Below are positions 33,871 to 45,765 of a stretch of DNA of 64,000 nucleotides, in pieces. Position 1 is the stretch's first letter, and every line of letters starts with the position of its first letter. Below the pieces are notes generated by a model. It ran no database searches and had not been told where the DNA came from. It was given only the letters and a program-made list of their open reading frames with translations. The DNA is from Dromaius novaehollandiae (lineage: Eukaryota > Chordata > Aves > Casuariiformes > Dromaiidae), in NCBI RefSeq assembly GCF_036370855.1, contig NC_088111.1, positions 17,519,501 to 17,583,500 of the forward strand, written 5' to 3'. The position numbers and the translations under genes were made by a program.

Positions 33871-34520
33871 ACTTGCTGCAGTCAGGGGTCCCCCCAGAAA
33901 CCACCCAGTACAGGGGTGACACTAACAGGATGACTGATGCTACCAACCATCTCTTGAGACTCTCATCCCTCTTTACTGCCACATGAAGACAGTAAAACTG
34001 TCCAATGGCCTCGACCAGGCCCGTCTTCCTGGCAGCTTTCATCTTGTTTTTTCTGGCATCTTCATTACCCGTGTGATGTTTGTAGTGACAGGCTCTTTGA
34101 CCTTCTTCTTTCTCCTCACCGCTTGAGTCAAGAGCCACCCCCACCTCCACCCCCATTGACAGTCACTGTAGATGAGAGAAACCTCATGAATGGAGCAATT
34201 TTTTTGGCAATGACATTTTCCGTGAAGTGTGCAGCCTGGAATGAATTTGGGAGACCGAAAGGCTTTGCCCTTTGCTTTTGTCAGGTTTCCTCCCACTGCA
34301 GACTGGCAGCTGGCACTCCACTGCCGTCAGCCACCTAACCCCATGAGGTGTGGCCTGCAGAGAACAGAAGGGGGGTGCTATGAGGAGGTGCCAAAGCTGG
34401 CTCCTTCCTGTGGGATCCCAGGGTAAGGATGGCTGTACAAAATGTTGAACACTCCTTCTGATGGTGTTGTGGTTGGTCCAGCCATACAATCTTCAAACAG
34501 TGAAATAATAGGGACAGGAG
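33871..34520. other. Unresolved moderate-GC segment, possibly an old repeat
   Basis: Composition is unlike the flanking CpG-rich block, with several short frames on both strands but no motif I can name. It could be part of a degraded interspersed element, or simply unique intron. No terminal repeats were found. Confidence 0.2.
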
Positions 34521-37489
34521 GGAATGCTGGATCTCTGCTCTCCTGCTGCTCTGGGGTGACCAAAAAGCATGTGGAAATGCCTATGGAGTTTCTGGTGCAT
34601 CATAGGGAATAGGCAAGGATGAGGCATGAAAATGGGGCTTGAGAACCCAGGACTCTGTACTGACATCTCAGAGACAAAGGGCTTCATCCCTCCCTGTCTC
34701 TCCACTGTCCCAGTGCGTTAGAAGAAGAGCTTGGACCAAAGACTTTGTGTGCTCTGGGTGTCCCAGCTCACAACAGCTCTGTTCTCTGTAGGATGCAGTA
34801 CTTGCGCACTCCCCCCGGGCCATGAGCCGTAAGAGCTTGTAGGTTTGCTGCAGTGCTAGATTGCTGGGGGGAGCAGATCCCAGTGCTGACTGCCCCACCA
34901 TGCCAGAGACAGAGGAGAGAGTAGTGATCTGATCCACATACCTCCACAGCCTGTGGTCCCTGCCCATCTTATCCACGCTGGTGCCCTCCCCCCAGGCAGT
35001 GTCCTGCTCCTTTCAAGATGGTAGGAGAACCCCAAATCCCCAGCTGCCCATTTCCCTGGACAGATGCAACCATGTGCATGCAGACTGGCTGGGCATAGCA
35101 GTTTCCCTACCTGCCCACCATCCTGCTGGTGTGCTTGGAGCCTGGCTTTGCCCAGAAAGCCCCAGATCTCTGGCTGTGTTTCTATTTGAAGTGACTTCCC
35201 AGCTCATTCATGGTTTTTCTGTGAGCCAGATAGGCAGCTTCAGCCTAGGACAGGGGGACCTGACTTAACTTTCCAAGACAGGACTGTGAAAGTCTCTCAT
35301 CCCTCTGAGCCCTGCCTTGAGGATGAACCCAGGTGTGAGCAGGATGTAACTGTTGCCAGGACTTCCCACTGCCTGAATTTCAGTTTGAGGACTTGTTAGC
35401 ATCTGTCTCCTTGTGCAACTGTCCCCTCCAGGAGCCTCCATGCTCCTTGCTTGCTCCCCCATGTCTTGAGGCCTGGGCTGCCCCTCTCCCACCACCTGGT
35501 CTCTCCCCAGTAGGCAGCCAGCACGGTGAATTGCTCTCGCCATGGGCTCTGTGCCGGAGCGACAGCCTTTCTGTGCTGTGTGGTAATTATCTGTTTTGAT
35601 TTGTGTTGTATCGCTGTGTTAGACACCCCGGTGCATGTTCTGTTTGCTTCCCTAATTGCTGCCAAGCTCTGAGCTGCTGGTTTTAAGTTTCTTCCTTTTT
35701 TCCCCTCCTCTTCTCCTGCTTTCAAACAAATTTAACACATGTCCAAGCATCATAGCCCCAAATCCTCTGCAAGGCAGTGTAAGTATAGGGAGCAGAGGCT
35801 GGATCTGGGAGAGGAGTGGCGCCAGGCTGTCTGCACAGGGATGGGCCCATCCCTGGAGGGTGATGCCTCACGGTGCTGATGCCACCGATGTTATGCCACT
35901 GGGTTGTCTGCCGGCACATTCATATCAGTGCTGCTTGCAGCATGGGAGAGGTAAGCAGGTTTATCCACTCACTGCTGCTGTTGTCCTGCTTCCCCAGCCT
36001 GTCCCTGTCCCATCCCTTGGCTGCCCTCTGCACAGCCTTGCCTTCTCCCTTGCAATTCTCTGGCTGCTGGCTCCCGTGAGGCAGTTCAGCTCACTAAATG
36101 GTCAGAAAACTATTCAAAAAAACTGGAAGGAGGCCAGAGCTCAGTGTGGATTGCCTTACCACCAGCCCCCAGTCCCGTATCCCTGGTGTGCTGGGTAGTG
36201 AGTCCCTGGGATATACTACACGTGTGTGCACCCTGCGGTGTTTATAGTCGTGGATTGGACTGCACAGCTCAGCTGCTTGCACTCTTGTTCTCTTCCACTG
36301 CTCATTCCCGGTGGTTTCTCTCCTCCCTGGCTGGTCCAGGAGCATTGGCTGTGGCACTGGACACCGGGAGGGTAAAAGCAATGGTCAGATGTGGCAGGCA
36401 GGGGACAGGAAGGGAGATCGCCTGGTTTCTGCTCTCCAGCCACAGCCCTGGGTCCGCATGCAGGGATGCAGAGGCCTAGCCCTGGGAGGCAGTCTCAGTA
36501 GGGCACTGTCCGCAGGCCATGGATCATCCTCATAAGCCCACCCTTCCCATACCATGACCATCACATGTGCCAGGTTGCTGGCTCACCAGTCGTAATGCTG
36601 GTCCCTTGGTGCCCTGGGTCACCAGTGTAACAAGGACTCCTCCCTTGGGAGCAGGGACCCATGGCAGGGAGAGGGTCCAGGGCAGGAAGTCTGGCTCCCA
36701 GCCAGGAACGCGGCTAGAGCCATGTCCCTGCACCTCCTCTGTTTCTGCCAGGCTCCCCTCCATCAGGGCCCAGCCGTCTCCGTCTCAAATCAAGCGGCTA
36801 AGATATTTGCCTTGCTTCACTCCTGGCTTTTATCTTGGGTCCAGGGGGAGTTGGCAGCAGAGAATGTCCTCACTTCCCATTAGCCACCACCAAATGGATG
36901 TGCCAGCCAGACATGGTTACTCACCGAACAGCCTCCATCCCTTGGGTGCTGGGGGAGGTTGGGTTGGCCCTGTCCCCCACCAGTCCCTGAGCTGAGCTGA
37001 GCTGGGCTGCTCAGACCCTCTGTCCTTTCCCTGCCTTGCGCCATCCACGGTCACTGCATCTCAGCCCCATTGCCTGCCTCGAGCAGGTGGAAAGGGGATG
37101 AAGTAGGGCTCCAGGTGGCACTTGGCCTCAGCGCCTGCCTGGGTGAGCAGGGAGCGGGGTCCTTACTGGTGAGAGCTGCCTTCCCCAGGCAGCCGAGTGC
37201 TTCCCGCCAGCCGCCTGCCTGCGCCGGGACGGGGCCGTGCTGAGCAGCCACGGGTTTGCTGGCAGGGCAGAGCTGCCCCTCCTGGGCGAGCGGTGCTTCC
37301 CGGGGAGCCAGCTGGCACCGCGGAGCCTGGCATCTGCGCAGGGCACGGCTCTGCGCCAGCTGCCTCCTCGCAGGGCACAGCCCACCGGAGCAGGCGCTGC
37401 CGGGCAGACGGGCCGTGGGTGCCGGGAGAACCTGGCACGGCACCAGCACGGCCCCGGGACAGGCACCGGCTCGGGCGGGAGGGGACCGA

Positions 37490-37640
37490 GACCCCATCAA
37501 TTATTCACGTCCGTATTTATAGAGGGAAATGCCTTTAATAATGCATCATGGGGTGCGGCGGGGCTGTTTGAAAGACTGCCTCGCTGCAGCTGAAATATTT
37601 ATTGGCCTGGTTTGCTGTGGTGCCGCCTGGCTCGCGGGCC
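37490..37640. promoter_or_regulatory. AT-rich candidate conserved element 2 in FBXL16 intron
   Basis: Within GC-rich flanks the block reads CATCAATTATTCACG, CCGTATTTATAGAGG, CTTTAATAATGCATCATGG, then GCAGCTGAAATATTTATTGG. It has POU/homeodomain-like and E-box (CAGCTG) motifs and no coding frame. A similar TGCATTATTGAT string occurs near 24967. Composition suggests a conserved enhancer; conservation not tested. Confidence 0.3.
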
Positions 37641-39088
37641 GCTGGGAGACTCAGCTCCCAGCCGGCACAGGCTCTGCCATCCACCGCCCCGCTGGCACAC
37701 GTGGGCACCCCTCTCCCTGCCTGCACCAGCTCTGCCTCATCCTTTCTTCCTCTCCCTCTCCCCTGCCCACCCAGCCCTTCCCACGCACCCTGCTGTGAGG
37801 GTGCCCTTCCCTCCCTCCCTCCCTCCTTTCTTCCCTCCTCCATCCCTCCTTCACATGGACCTTTATTTCCCCCTTCCTACCTAGGCTGGACTGGCTGGGG
37901 GAGCAGAATGGTCCCACACCCCCATCTGGGCCTTCGTGTGGGGGGGTCTCCACTGTCGCTGGGATGATGCGGATTTGCTCTTTTTGCTCGGATTTGCCCT
38001 GAGGGGTGCAGCCGCCCCTCCGATGTGTCACCCCGGGATCTGCCCCTCCTCAGCGGGGCCAGGACTGATGTGGGAAATATCTGGGGGGGCTTCTTGAGGT
38101 GGGATGTCCCAGGGCAGCTGGGGTGGGTCCCTCCATCCTCCATCACAGCCCCAAAGTGTGCTTCATGGGGTCACTCCAGTTCCAATCTCAGGGAGGCGGG
38201 TGAGGGACACATCCATCCGTGGGTTCAATCCTGGCAGCCCTGCACTTTGCAAAGCACCTGTAACGAAGCGATGCAAAACCCAGAGTGGAGTTCATAGATG
38301 AACGTGCCTGCAGGGAACATCTGGGGACAAAACCTTGCCACTAGTGGGGCACTGCAGGTGCCAGGGCCAGGCAACCCCTCAGGGGACAGTGCTCTGTTCC
38401 CTGGGCTGTGCCCAGCCCGGCACTGGCCACGTGCAGTGTCTGGGCCTCTCACAGCTCTGTGCTGCCCTGGTCCTCCCAGTGCTGCCCCTGGCCCAGCGGG
38501 GCGATCCCTGCTCCCCACCATCCCCTGGGGGTGCTGAGCCCCCAAAGCTGGGTCCCCAGAGCTGAGCGAAAGCAGCTGCAGCACCTGGCTCTGCCCCAGG
38601 CCTTGCCAGCTAGGGTGGCCCATCCACCCAGCCCAGGCAGCACCCAGCTCTGCCCTGAGCGCTGCGGGGTGCCTTTTGGGGAGGCTCAGCTGAATCTGCC
38701 AGCCCTGACACATCCGCCACATCGGTTCTCAGGGCAGGGCATGCTTGCCTGCGGAGGAGCACCCGGCCCCTGCGGAGACTGCAGGATGGCCGTGGTGGCA
38801 GAGGGAGCTGGGAGGGTTGCCATGTCCCGGCTGTGGTTCAGAGGATGCTTTTGGAGGTGACAGAGAAAAAGGACCTCCCTTGATTCCCTCCTTCCTTGCA
38901 CAGGCTCTCCCCTCTGTCGGGACGAGCCAGGTGCCCTGTTGCCTCTAGCTCCTGTCAGTGACCCAAGACCCCCCCTTAGCCCCTGCCTCCTCTCCTGGCC
39001 CCTTCTGCGGTCCCTGGCAGTGAGGGAGCCCGGCGCCCATGAAAGCCCCTCACCCCTCACCCCTGTGTTGCAGAGAGACCCGTGGAAG

Positions 39089-42000
39089 ATGTCGAACCAG
39101 AGAAACGGCGACACCAAGCCCCCATGTTTGCCCCGCAATGGCCTAGTGAAGATCCCCACACAGCCCAACGGACTCGGCTCCGCCAGCATCACCAAAGGGA
39201 CCCCTGCCGTGAAAAACCGCCTGTGCCAGCCCTCCTCCGTGCCTGCCATCCTCAGCCCGGCCTTAGCCAACCACAGCGACCTGCCCATACCCAGCCTGGC
39301 ATCGCCCCTGTCCTTGGCCGCTCTGGCTGGGGTCTCGTCCCCTCCCAGTGCCTCCCTGGTGGGACTGAACTCGAGCGAGGCCTCCCCCGGCAAGGAGCAG
39401 CCCTCCCCAGAGCGGCTGCCCGGCTCTCCCTCGGAGAGGCAGCTGGCGGTGGACGAGAAGATCCTCAACCGCCTGTTCTGGTACTTTTCCGCCTGCGAGA
39501 AGTGTGTGCTGGCGCAGGTGTGCAAGGTGTGGCGGAGGGTCCTGTACCAGCCCAAGTTCTGGGTGGGCCTCACGCCTGTCCTGCACACCAAAGAGCTCTA
39601 CAACATCCTGCCCGGCGGCGAGAAGGAGTTCGTCAGCCTGCAGGGCTTCGCCGTCCGGGGCTTCGACGGCTTCTGCCTCGTGGGTGTCTCCGACCTGGAC
39701 ATTTGTGAGTTCATTGACAACTACCCCCTGTCCAAGAAGGGGGTGAAGTCCATGAGCCTTAAGAGGTCGACCATCACAGATGCAGGGCTGGAGGTAGGTG
39801 TCCCCAGCGCTGGCAGGAGGGGCATGTGCCCGGCTCCAGCCTCTCCATGGATGGGAAAGGGGTAGCCACTGGGCTAGCGGCACCACCACCCCCTGCGGCC
39901 CCCGTAAATCACCCTGAAGGGATGCTGGCATCACCACTGGGGCCAAGTGTGGACCCCTTGGCCTTGAAAGTGTTCCTCATCTTTGCCCGCTCCCTAGGAG
40001 CACGTCTCCAGCAGCAGTGCCCTGCAGCCCAACCGTGTCCTCCTCAGCCGTCAAGCCCTTCCCGGCACTCGGCCCCACATCCCATCCAAGCACAGTTCAA
40101 TCTTCTCTAGTCAGGAGGGATTCCTCCGTCCTCGGCATGGAGACGTCCCCTCCAGGCCTGGGGGAAGATCTGTGGTGGGGCTTTATTTTGCCTCCGCTTT
40201 GCTCCCCTCTGGTGCCTGCCCAGCACGGCAATGCCCTCCCCGCAGGGCCGGGAGGGACTGACGGCCTCGCTGGTGCAGCCCTGCCACAGCCCCGTCCAGC
40301 CGCAGCGTTTTCCATGACAGGGAACCCACAGCTACCGCCTGTGTTAATGAGAGCTCTTAATGGAAACAGATGTGAAAGACTTATAAAAGCCAAGCCCAGC
40401 TAAACGGAGGATGTGAACCCCTGATCACACACGATCAAATTACTTCGGTGCAATGAGTTAGTGCTCATCAGCTGCACCGCAGTAGCTAAGCCCACGTGCC
40501 CACCTTCTCTTCCTCTTCATCCAGCCTTGAGAAAAAGCAGGCAGGTGCCTCAGGCCTGCAGATCCCAGGTTGTGCTGGGAGCCTCTGCTCTCAGCCACGG
40601 ACTGCGGAGCTCTGCCAGGCCTGGCTCACAGTCTGAGTGTCCCTTCTCTTGGGTGCCGTGGTGTGCAGGACATCTTCCCACCTCTCTTGTGTGATCTTTT
40701 CTGGAGAGGAAGTTCTTCCCTGCCACACGGGCCGTGTCCTCCCCGAGCAGGGAACACGCACTAATCCTTCCTGCCCTGCCGACACACGGGGCTGCAGAGC
40801 AGGTGCTGCTCCCCAGGGCTCCCTGGCCTCCGTGGATGCCCCTCTTGTCACCCTGCTGGTGCTGACATGTCCCATCAGCTTGGGGACAGCTCCAGAGGTG
40901 CCGGGAGCAGGGGCAGAGCAGGGCCCTGGGAGGAGGCGGAAAAGGATGAAGCTCTTCAGTCCGGCTCCAACGCTCATGGGGGCCTGGGGAGCCGTAAGCT
41001 CTTGGGAGTGGGAGAAGGCTGGAGGGGTGAAGGGCCGGTGGCAGTTGGAAGAGCCTCAGGGGGACATGGGGGTTAATTCAGAGCCTTACTGAGCCAGGCA
41101 GGGGTGTGAAGGTGTCTCGCTGAGGCCCTGCTGGCACGGCAGCGGGTGGGCGAGCGGAGGCGCTGGCGCGGGAGGCTCTGCGGGAGGGTCCGGGCTGAGC
41201 GGTGCTGCCTGCGCTGACCACAGGCCTCTCGCCAGGTGATGCTGGAGCAGATGCAGGGCGTAGTGCGGCTGGAGCTGTCGGGCTGCAACGACTTCACGGA
41301 GGCCGGGCTGTGGTCGAGCCTCAACGCCCGCATCACCGCGCTGAGCGTCAGCGACTGCATCAACGTGGCCGACGATGCCATCGCGGCCATCTCCCAGCTC
41401 CTGCCCAACCTCACCGAGCTCAACCTGCAGGCCTACCACGTGACGGACACGGCGCTGGCCTACTTCACCGCCAAGCAGGGCTACACCACCCACACCCTCC
41501 GCCTCAACTCCTGCTGGGAGATCACCAACCACGGCGTGGTCAACATGGTGCACAGCCTGCCCAACCTGAGCGTCCTCAGCCTCTCGGGCTGCTCCAAGGT
41601 GACAGACGACGGCGTGGAGCTGGTGGCCGAGAACCTGCGGAAGCTGCGCAGCCTCGACCTCTCCTGGTGCCCTCGCATCACGGACATGGCCCTTGAGTAC
41701 ATCGCCTGCGACCTGCACAAGCTGGAGGAGCTGGTGCTCGATAGGTGAGGGGCTGCGCCAGGGTGGGAGCGGGGCCGTGGCGGTGAGGCCGGGGTCTTGC
41801 CTTGTTTCATGGCACCATGTCCTGGGGATGGCTATGGGTGCAGTGAGGTGGCTGCGGCCTGATCCAGGACTCCACAGCTCCTCCTCTGGGCCGTGGGGCT
41901 GGCACACAGCCAGCCAGGGATGCAGCCCCTCTGCAGGGCTCCAAGGGTGTGAAGCGCTGCTGGGGACGTTGCCTTTCCCCTGCTGAGGATCTGGCCATGC

Positions 42001-43255
42001 TCCGGCAGCCAGCAGCACGCCACCCCCTCAATGAAGGTCCCTGTTTTGGGGAGGACCTCCCCACCTGAGCTCCCTTCGGGTCCCGGTGGTGCCCCACTCC
42101 CCCAGCTTGGTGGCTGTGGCCAGCGAGCCCTGATGCCCTGGTTTCCCTGGCAGGTGCGTGCGGATCACCGACACCGGCCTCAGCTACCTGTCTACCATGT
42201 CGTCCCTGCGGAGCCTCTACCTGCGCTGGTGCTGCCAGGTAGGCGGTGGGGCGCGGAGGGACTGGGACGCTGGTCCTGCCCGCGCCGGGGGCCTGCGGAC
42301 ATGTCCCCATGGCCGAGCAGCACGAGGGGCACAGGAGAGGAGCAATCCCTTCCCGCGGCACGGCTTGACCCACCTGCTTCACCCATACCCCCGGGACAGG
42401 CCACGTGAGCCCACTGGGCTGGCCGGAGATCCTGCCTGGCACCAGGAGCCGTTTGGTGCTGGGCGACGGAGGAGGGATGGGGGTTCCCTGTATTGGCACC
42501 GTTCCCCGGCATGCTCCAGGCCACCACCCTCCTCCCCTGCTGCAAGACGGCAAAGCTCGGCTCCCAGCATGGCTCAGGCCCTGGCGAGGCTCAGCCTGGG
42601 CAAGGCTCAGCCTGGGCAAGGCTCAGCTCCCAGCTGCTTTGGAGGCGCTAGCAAGAGGCGAGCACCTCCGGTTGGGTGCCGTGCTGGGAGCAGGGATCCC
42701 ACCCCTTTTTCTTTCCTAGGTGCAAGATTTTGGCCTGAAGCATCTTCTGAGCATGGGAAGTTTGCGCCTCTTGTCCCTGGCCGGTGAGACCCGTGCGCTG
42801 CTTTGTCCTTGGCCCGGGCACCTTGATCCCTGTGCGGGGAGCGGGGAAGTGGGAGGATGGGGAGAGTCTCCGCACGGGGATGGGGACAGGCCCCTTGGGA
42901 CAGGCTCAGGACAGAGCTGGGATGTCCTGTGCCACCAGTCCTGGCTGCGCCGCCCCCCCAGCGTGGTGGTCCTCCCCTTCCCATCGGGCTCCCGCTGGAC
43001 ACCAGCATGGAAAAGCCCTCCAGGCTCCCCGGGGATGGGTGCTGGAGGTGCTGGGCACCCGCAGCCCCGGCGGCCCTGCTGACAGCCGCACGGTTTCTGC
43101 TTGCAGGCTGCCCCTTGCTGACCACCACGGGCCTCTCGGGGCTGGTGCAGCTGCAGGAGCTGGAGGAGCTGGAGCTGACCAACTGCCCCGGCGCCACCCC
43201 GGAGCTCTTCAAGTACTTCTCGCAGCACCTGCCGTGCTGCATGGTGATCGAATAA
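39089..43255 (+). CDS. FBXL16: FBXL16, F-box and leucine-rich repeat protein 16, complete coding region
   Basis: Seen: five coding exons, 39089-39793, 41236-41744, 42154-42238, 42720-42783 and 43107-43255, phases consistent, 503 codons plus stop TAA. The first coding exon has its acceptor at 39073 and starts [22 protein letters not shown] low-complexity Ser/Pro region follows, then a divergent F-box at about residues 122-165 ([18 protein letters not shown]...[15 protein letters not shown]). The rest is a run of leucine-rich repeats ([59 protein letters not shown]), ending CMVIE. Known: FBXL16 is brain-enriched, binds SKP1 but is reported not to assemble a normal CUL1 ligase, and binds PP2A-B55alpha. 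Human protein is 479 residues; the excess here is in the linker before the F-box. Intact. Confidence 0.97.
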
Positions 43256-45120
43256 GCCGCTTTGCCGCCAGGATTGGCCTGTCCGTGGAGCCGTCTTCTC
43301 CAGTCCCAATCCAGCACCGACCCAACCGAGCCGCGTCATCGTCTGACATTACCGAACTGATTTCTTTCTGTTTGGGGGGGGGAGAGATGCAAAAGACGCT
43401 GTCGATTTAAGCAACCCACGTGTAAAGCAAACCAGAAGTCCCTCACATCGACACATCGGACACCGGCACCGGAGAGAGAGACTCGTCGCTCCGGTCGGAG
43501 CTGCGCCCTCGCTGCGGCCCCGCCGGGGCGCCTGTACATTCCCCACGTCTCGATCATCTCTCGTCGTCTTCGTCGTGGTCTGTCCCGCAAAACCCTTACA
43601 AACAGACAAACGGACACGCAAACTGCCAAAACCCCAAAGGGAGCGAGAAAGGGGGCGACCGCGGGGCGGGCCGGCAGCGGCACACGGTGACGGCCGGGCC
43701 AGCGCTCCGCCTGCCGCCCTCGCCACGGCGCCCGGGCGCTCCGTCTCGGCGGGGCAACCCCGGCGCTGGGCGGGCGGCGAGGGGCGCAGGGAGAGGGAGA
43801 AAGGCTGCCGCGAGCGGGCGGCTATTTCTGGCCCCGGCCGTCCCTGCCGCGGGGACGACAGCCGGGTCGCCGCGGCCGCCCGGAGCCGCAGGCGAAGCCC
43901 CGGCAGAGGAGCGACCGAGCGGCCGGCCGCCTCCCTCGTGCAGTGCAGCCCCGGCCCGTGTCCCCGCGCCCGCCCCAGCGCCCCGCGCCCGCCCCGGGCC
44001 GCCCGCCGCTCTGCTCCTGCTCCCACGACGTTTTCCTCCGCCTGCCTGCCGCCTTCGCATGCTCGCTTGCTTCCGTCTCGTGGAAAGGGGGCCGGGCGCC
44101 GCCAGCGCGCCAGCGGCAGCTCCTCCCGCACGGCCTCGCCGCCGCGCCATCGCACCTCCGCACCGGCTGCCCCGCCGCCCGCCTCCCTCCCCGCTGCTTG
44201 GGGTGTCGCTGAGTTGTTTACGGGGGGCCACCGCCAACACGGGCGGGCGGACGCCGGCTCCGGCCGCGCCAGCGCAGGCGCCACCTCAGGACACCAAGCC
44301 ACTGTAGCTCTTCCAGCCTCTAAAGCCATGGCCCGGCCGCCCGGCGCCCTCGGCCGAGCTCCCGGCGGCGGCGGCGCGGGAGGGAGCGTCGCGGCGGCGC
44401 CGGCAGCGCTGGAGGCGGCCGGGGGGCGCGGGGGCGCGGAGGAGCGCGGCCGCCCCGCGCCGCGGCACGGACACACGCTTTCGGGTGACTCCTTCGGGTT
44501 TGTGCTGCCTTTGTACCGAACAGGAGCGAACTGCTGTACCAACCGCCCCGGCTCTGCCTCCCTCCTCGGCCCGGCCGGCGGCCCCGGGGGGCGCGGGGGG
44601 CGCCCGGGCGAGGACGGGCCGACGCCGGCGCAGCGGCCGCTGCCCTCAGCCCCGTCCGGACGCCGGCTGCGGCGTGGCCCCCCCCAGCGAGGCCCCCGCG
44701 CCGGCACCACCCCAGACCCCCCGTGCACCTCCCCATGCCAGGACGCCCCATAACCTGCAGGGCACCCCCTAACCCCAGGGTGCCCCCCCACCCCCGTGCA
44801 CCCCCGTTTCCCCCAGGCACCCCCCGGAGCACCCCCATTCCCCAGGCACCCCCACATCCCAGCGCGCCTCCCTACCCCCCCGCGCATCCTGCCCCCCGGT
44901 GCTGCCCCATATCCCCCCCTGCACCCCGCCCCCGTATCCCTCGGACACCCCACACCAGGGTCCCCATGTCCCCCTAGCAGTGCGCCCCGCAGCCCCCCCC
45001 GCCCCCCCCCGCGCCGCAGCGCTCCCTGCGTGTCAGACACCCCAACCCCCCCCACTCCCCAGGACCCCCCCGTATGCCCTGGCGGCCCCCCCGCCCCCCC
45101 GCGCACCCCCCGCAGCACCG
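43256..45120 (+). other. FBXL16 3' UTR followed by GC/C-rich intergenic DNA
   Basis: The first few hundred bases after the stop should be 3' UTR; I found no canonical plus-strand AATAAA in this interval, so the end is unplaced. From about 43650 the sequence is CpG-rich and from about 44700 strongly C-rich (CACCCCC-type low-complexity units). A minus-strand frame of 927 codons crossing this area (43349-46132) is an artefact of base composition and repeats. Confidence 0.5.
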
Positions 45121-45129
45121 CCCCCCTCC

Positions 45130-45420
45130 CCGCCGGTCCGGGGGCGGGGCGTGTCCGGGGGGCGTGTCCGGGGGGCGGGGCGTGTCCATGGGAGGGGCGT
45201 GTCCATGGGAGGGGCGTGTCCATGGGAGGGGCGTGCCGGGGCGGGGCTTGCTCGGGGCAGGGCTTGTTCCGGGGCGGGCGGCGGAAGGGGGCGGGGCGAA
45301 GCAGGAGGGGGCGGGACGCGGCGGGGCGCTTCCGGGGCGGCGGGGCCTGCTCGGTGTGCTGCCGGCGGGCCGGCGCCGTAGCAGCGGCAGCGGCGCAGAA
45401 GGACCGGCCGACGGGCTGTG
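45130..45420 (+). promoter_or_regulatory. WDR24: Probable WDR24 promoter with 17-bp tandem GC-box/KLF-like repeats
   Basis: GGGCGTGTCC units recur; three exact 17-base copies of CGTGTCCATGGGAGGGG start at 45181, 45198 and 45215, with related CGTGTCCGGGG units before and CGTGCCGGGG after. Many GGGGCGGGG boxes follow up to about 45340, then a CpG-rich stretch likely to hold the non-coding first exon. The start of transcription and the donor cannot be fixed from sequence. Confidence 0.45.
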
Positions 45421-45424
45421 GGGT

Positions 45425-45765
45425 ACGAGCAGGGGCTGGGCGAGGCTCCGAGGGGGCCTGTGGGGCGGGAGGGGGCTCTGTAGGTAGTTGTGGGGCTCTC
45501 GGGGGGGGCGGGGGGGCAGGAAGGGCAGCTGGGGGGTGTCGGGGGAAGGCTCTGACTGAGCCTGTGGGGCGGGAAGGGCCTCTGAGGGTAGTTGTGGGGC
45601 TCTGAGGGGGGGCTGTGGGGCAGGGGGGGCTCTGAGGGGGCCTGGGGGGTCTGACGGGAAGCTGGGGCGTATCGGGGGGAGCTGCGGGAGGCTCTGAGCG
45701 GGGCTGTGGGGCAGGAGGTGGCTCCGTAGGTAGTTGTGGGGCCCTGGGGGGGGCTGGGGGTTGGG
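45425..45765. repeat. G-rich minisatellite between WDR24 promoter and coding exon 1
   Basis: Units such as CTGTGGGGCGGGAGG, GGTAGTTGTGGGGCTCTG and GGGGGCTCTGAGGGG recur irregularly every 60-120 bases. The minus strand gives long Pro-rich spurious frames. Probably within WDR24 intron 1. Confidence 0.7.

Larger units (their letters stand above)
25476..39073 (+). other. Probable FBXL16 intron 1 (if exon 1 is at 25.4 kb); non-coding
   Basis: No phase-consistent coding exons were found. It begins in CpG-rich DNA (25.5-28.5 kb, with TATATAA at 25661-25667) and becomes less GC-rich after about 29 kb. It holds a CR1 relic, the 226-bp duplication, two GT-rich tracts, a small CpG-rich minisatellite and two AT-rich candidate elements, each listed separately. 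The remainder is unique sequence in which I recognise nothing. Confidence 0.45.

Noticed and set aside
35396-35725. Minus-strand frame that looked faintly like retroelement protein
   Set aside because: No catalytic motif, no terminal repeats and no second frame in support; too weak to call.
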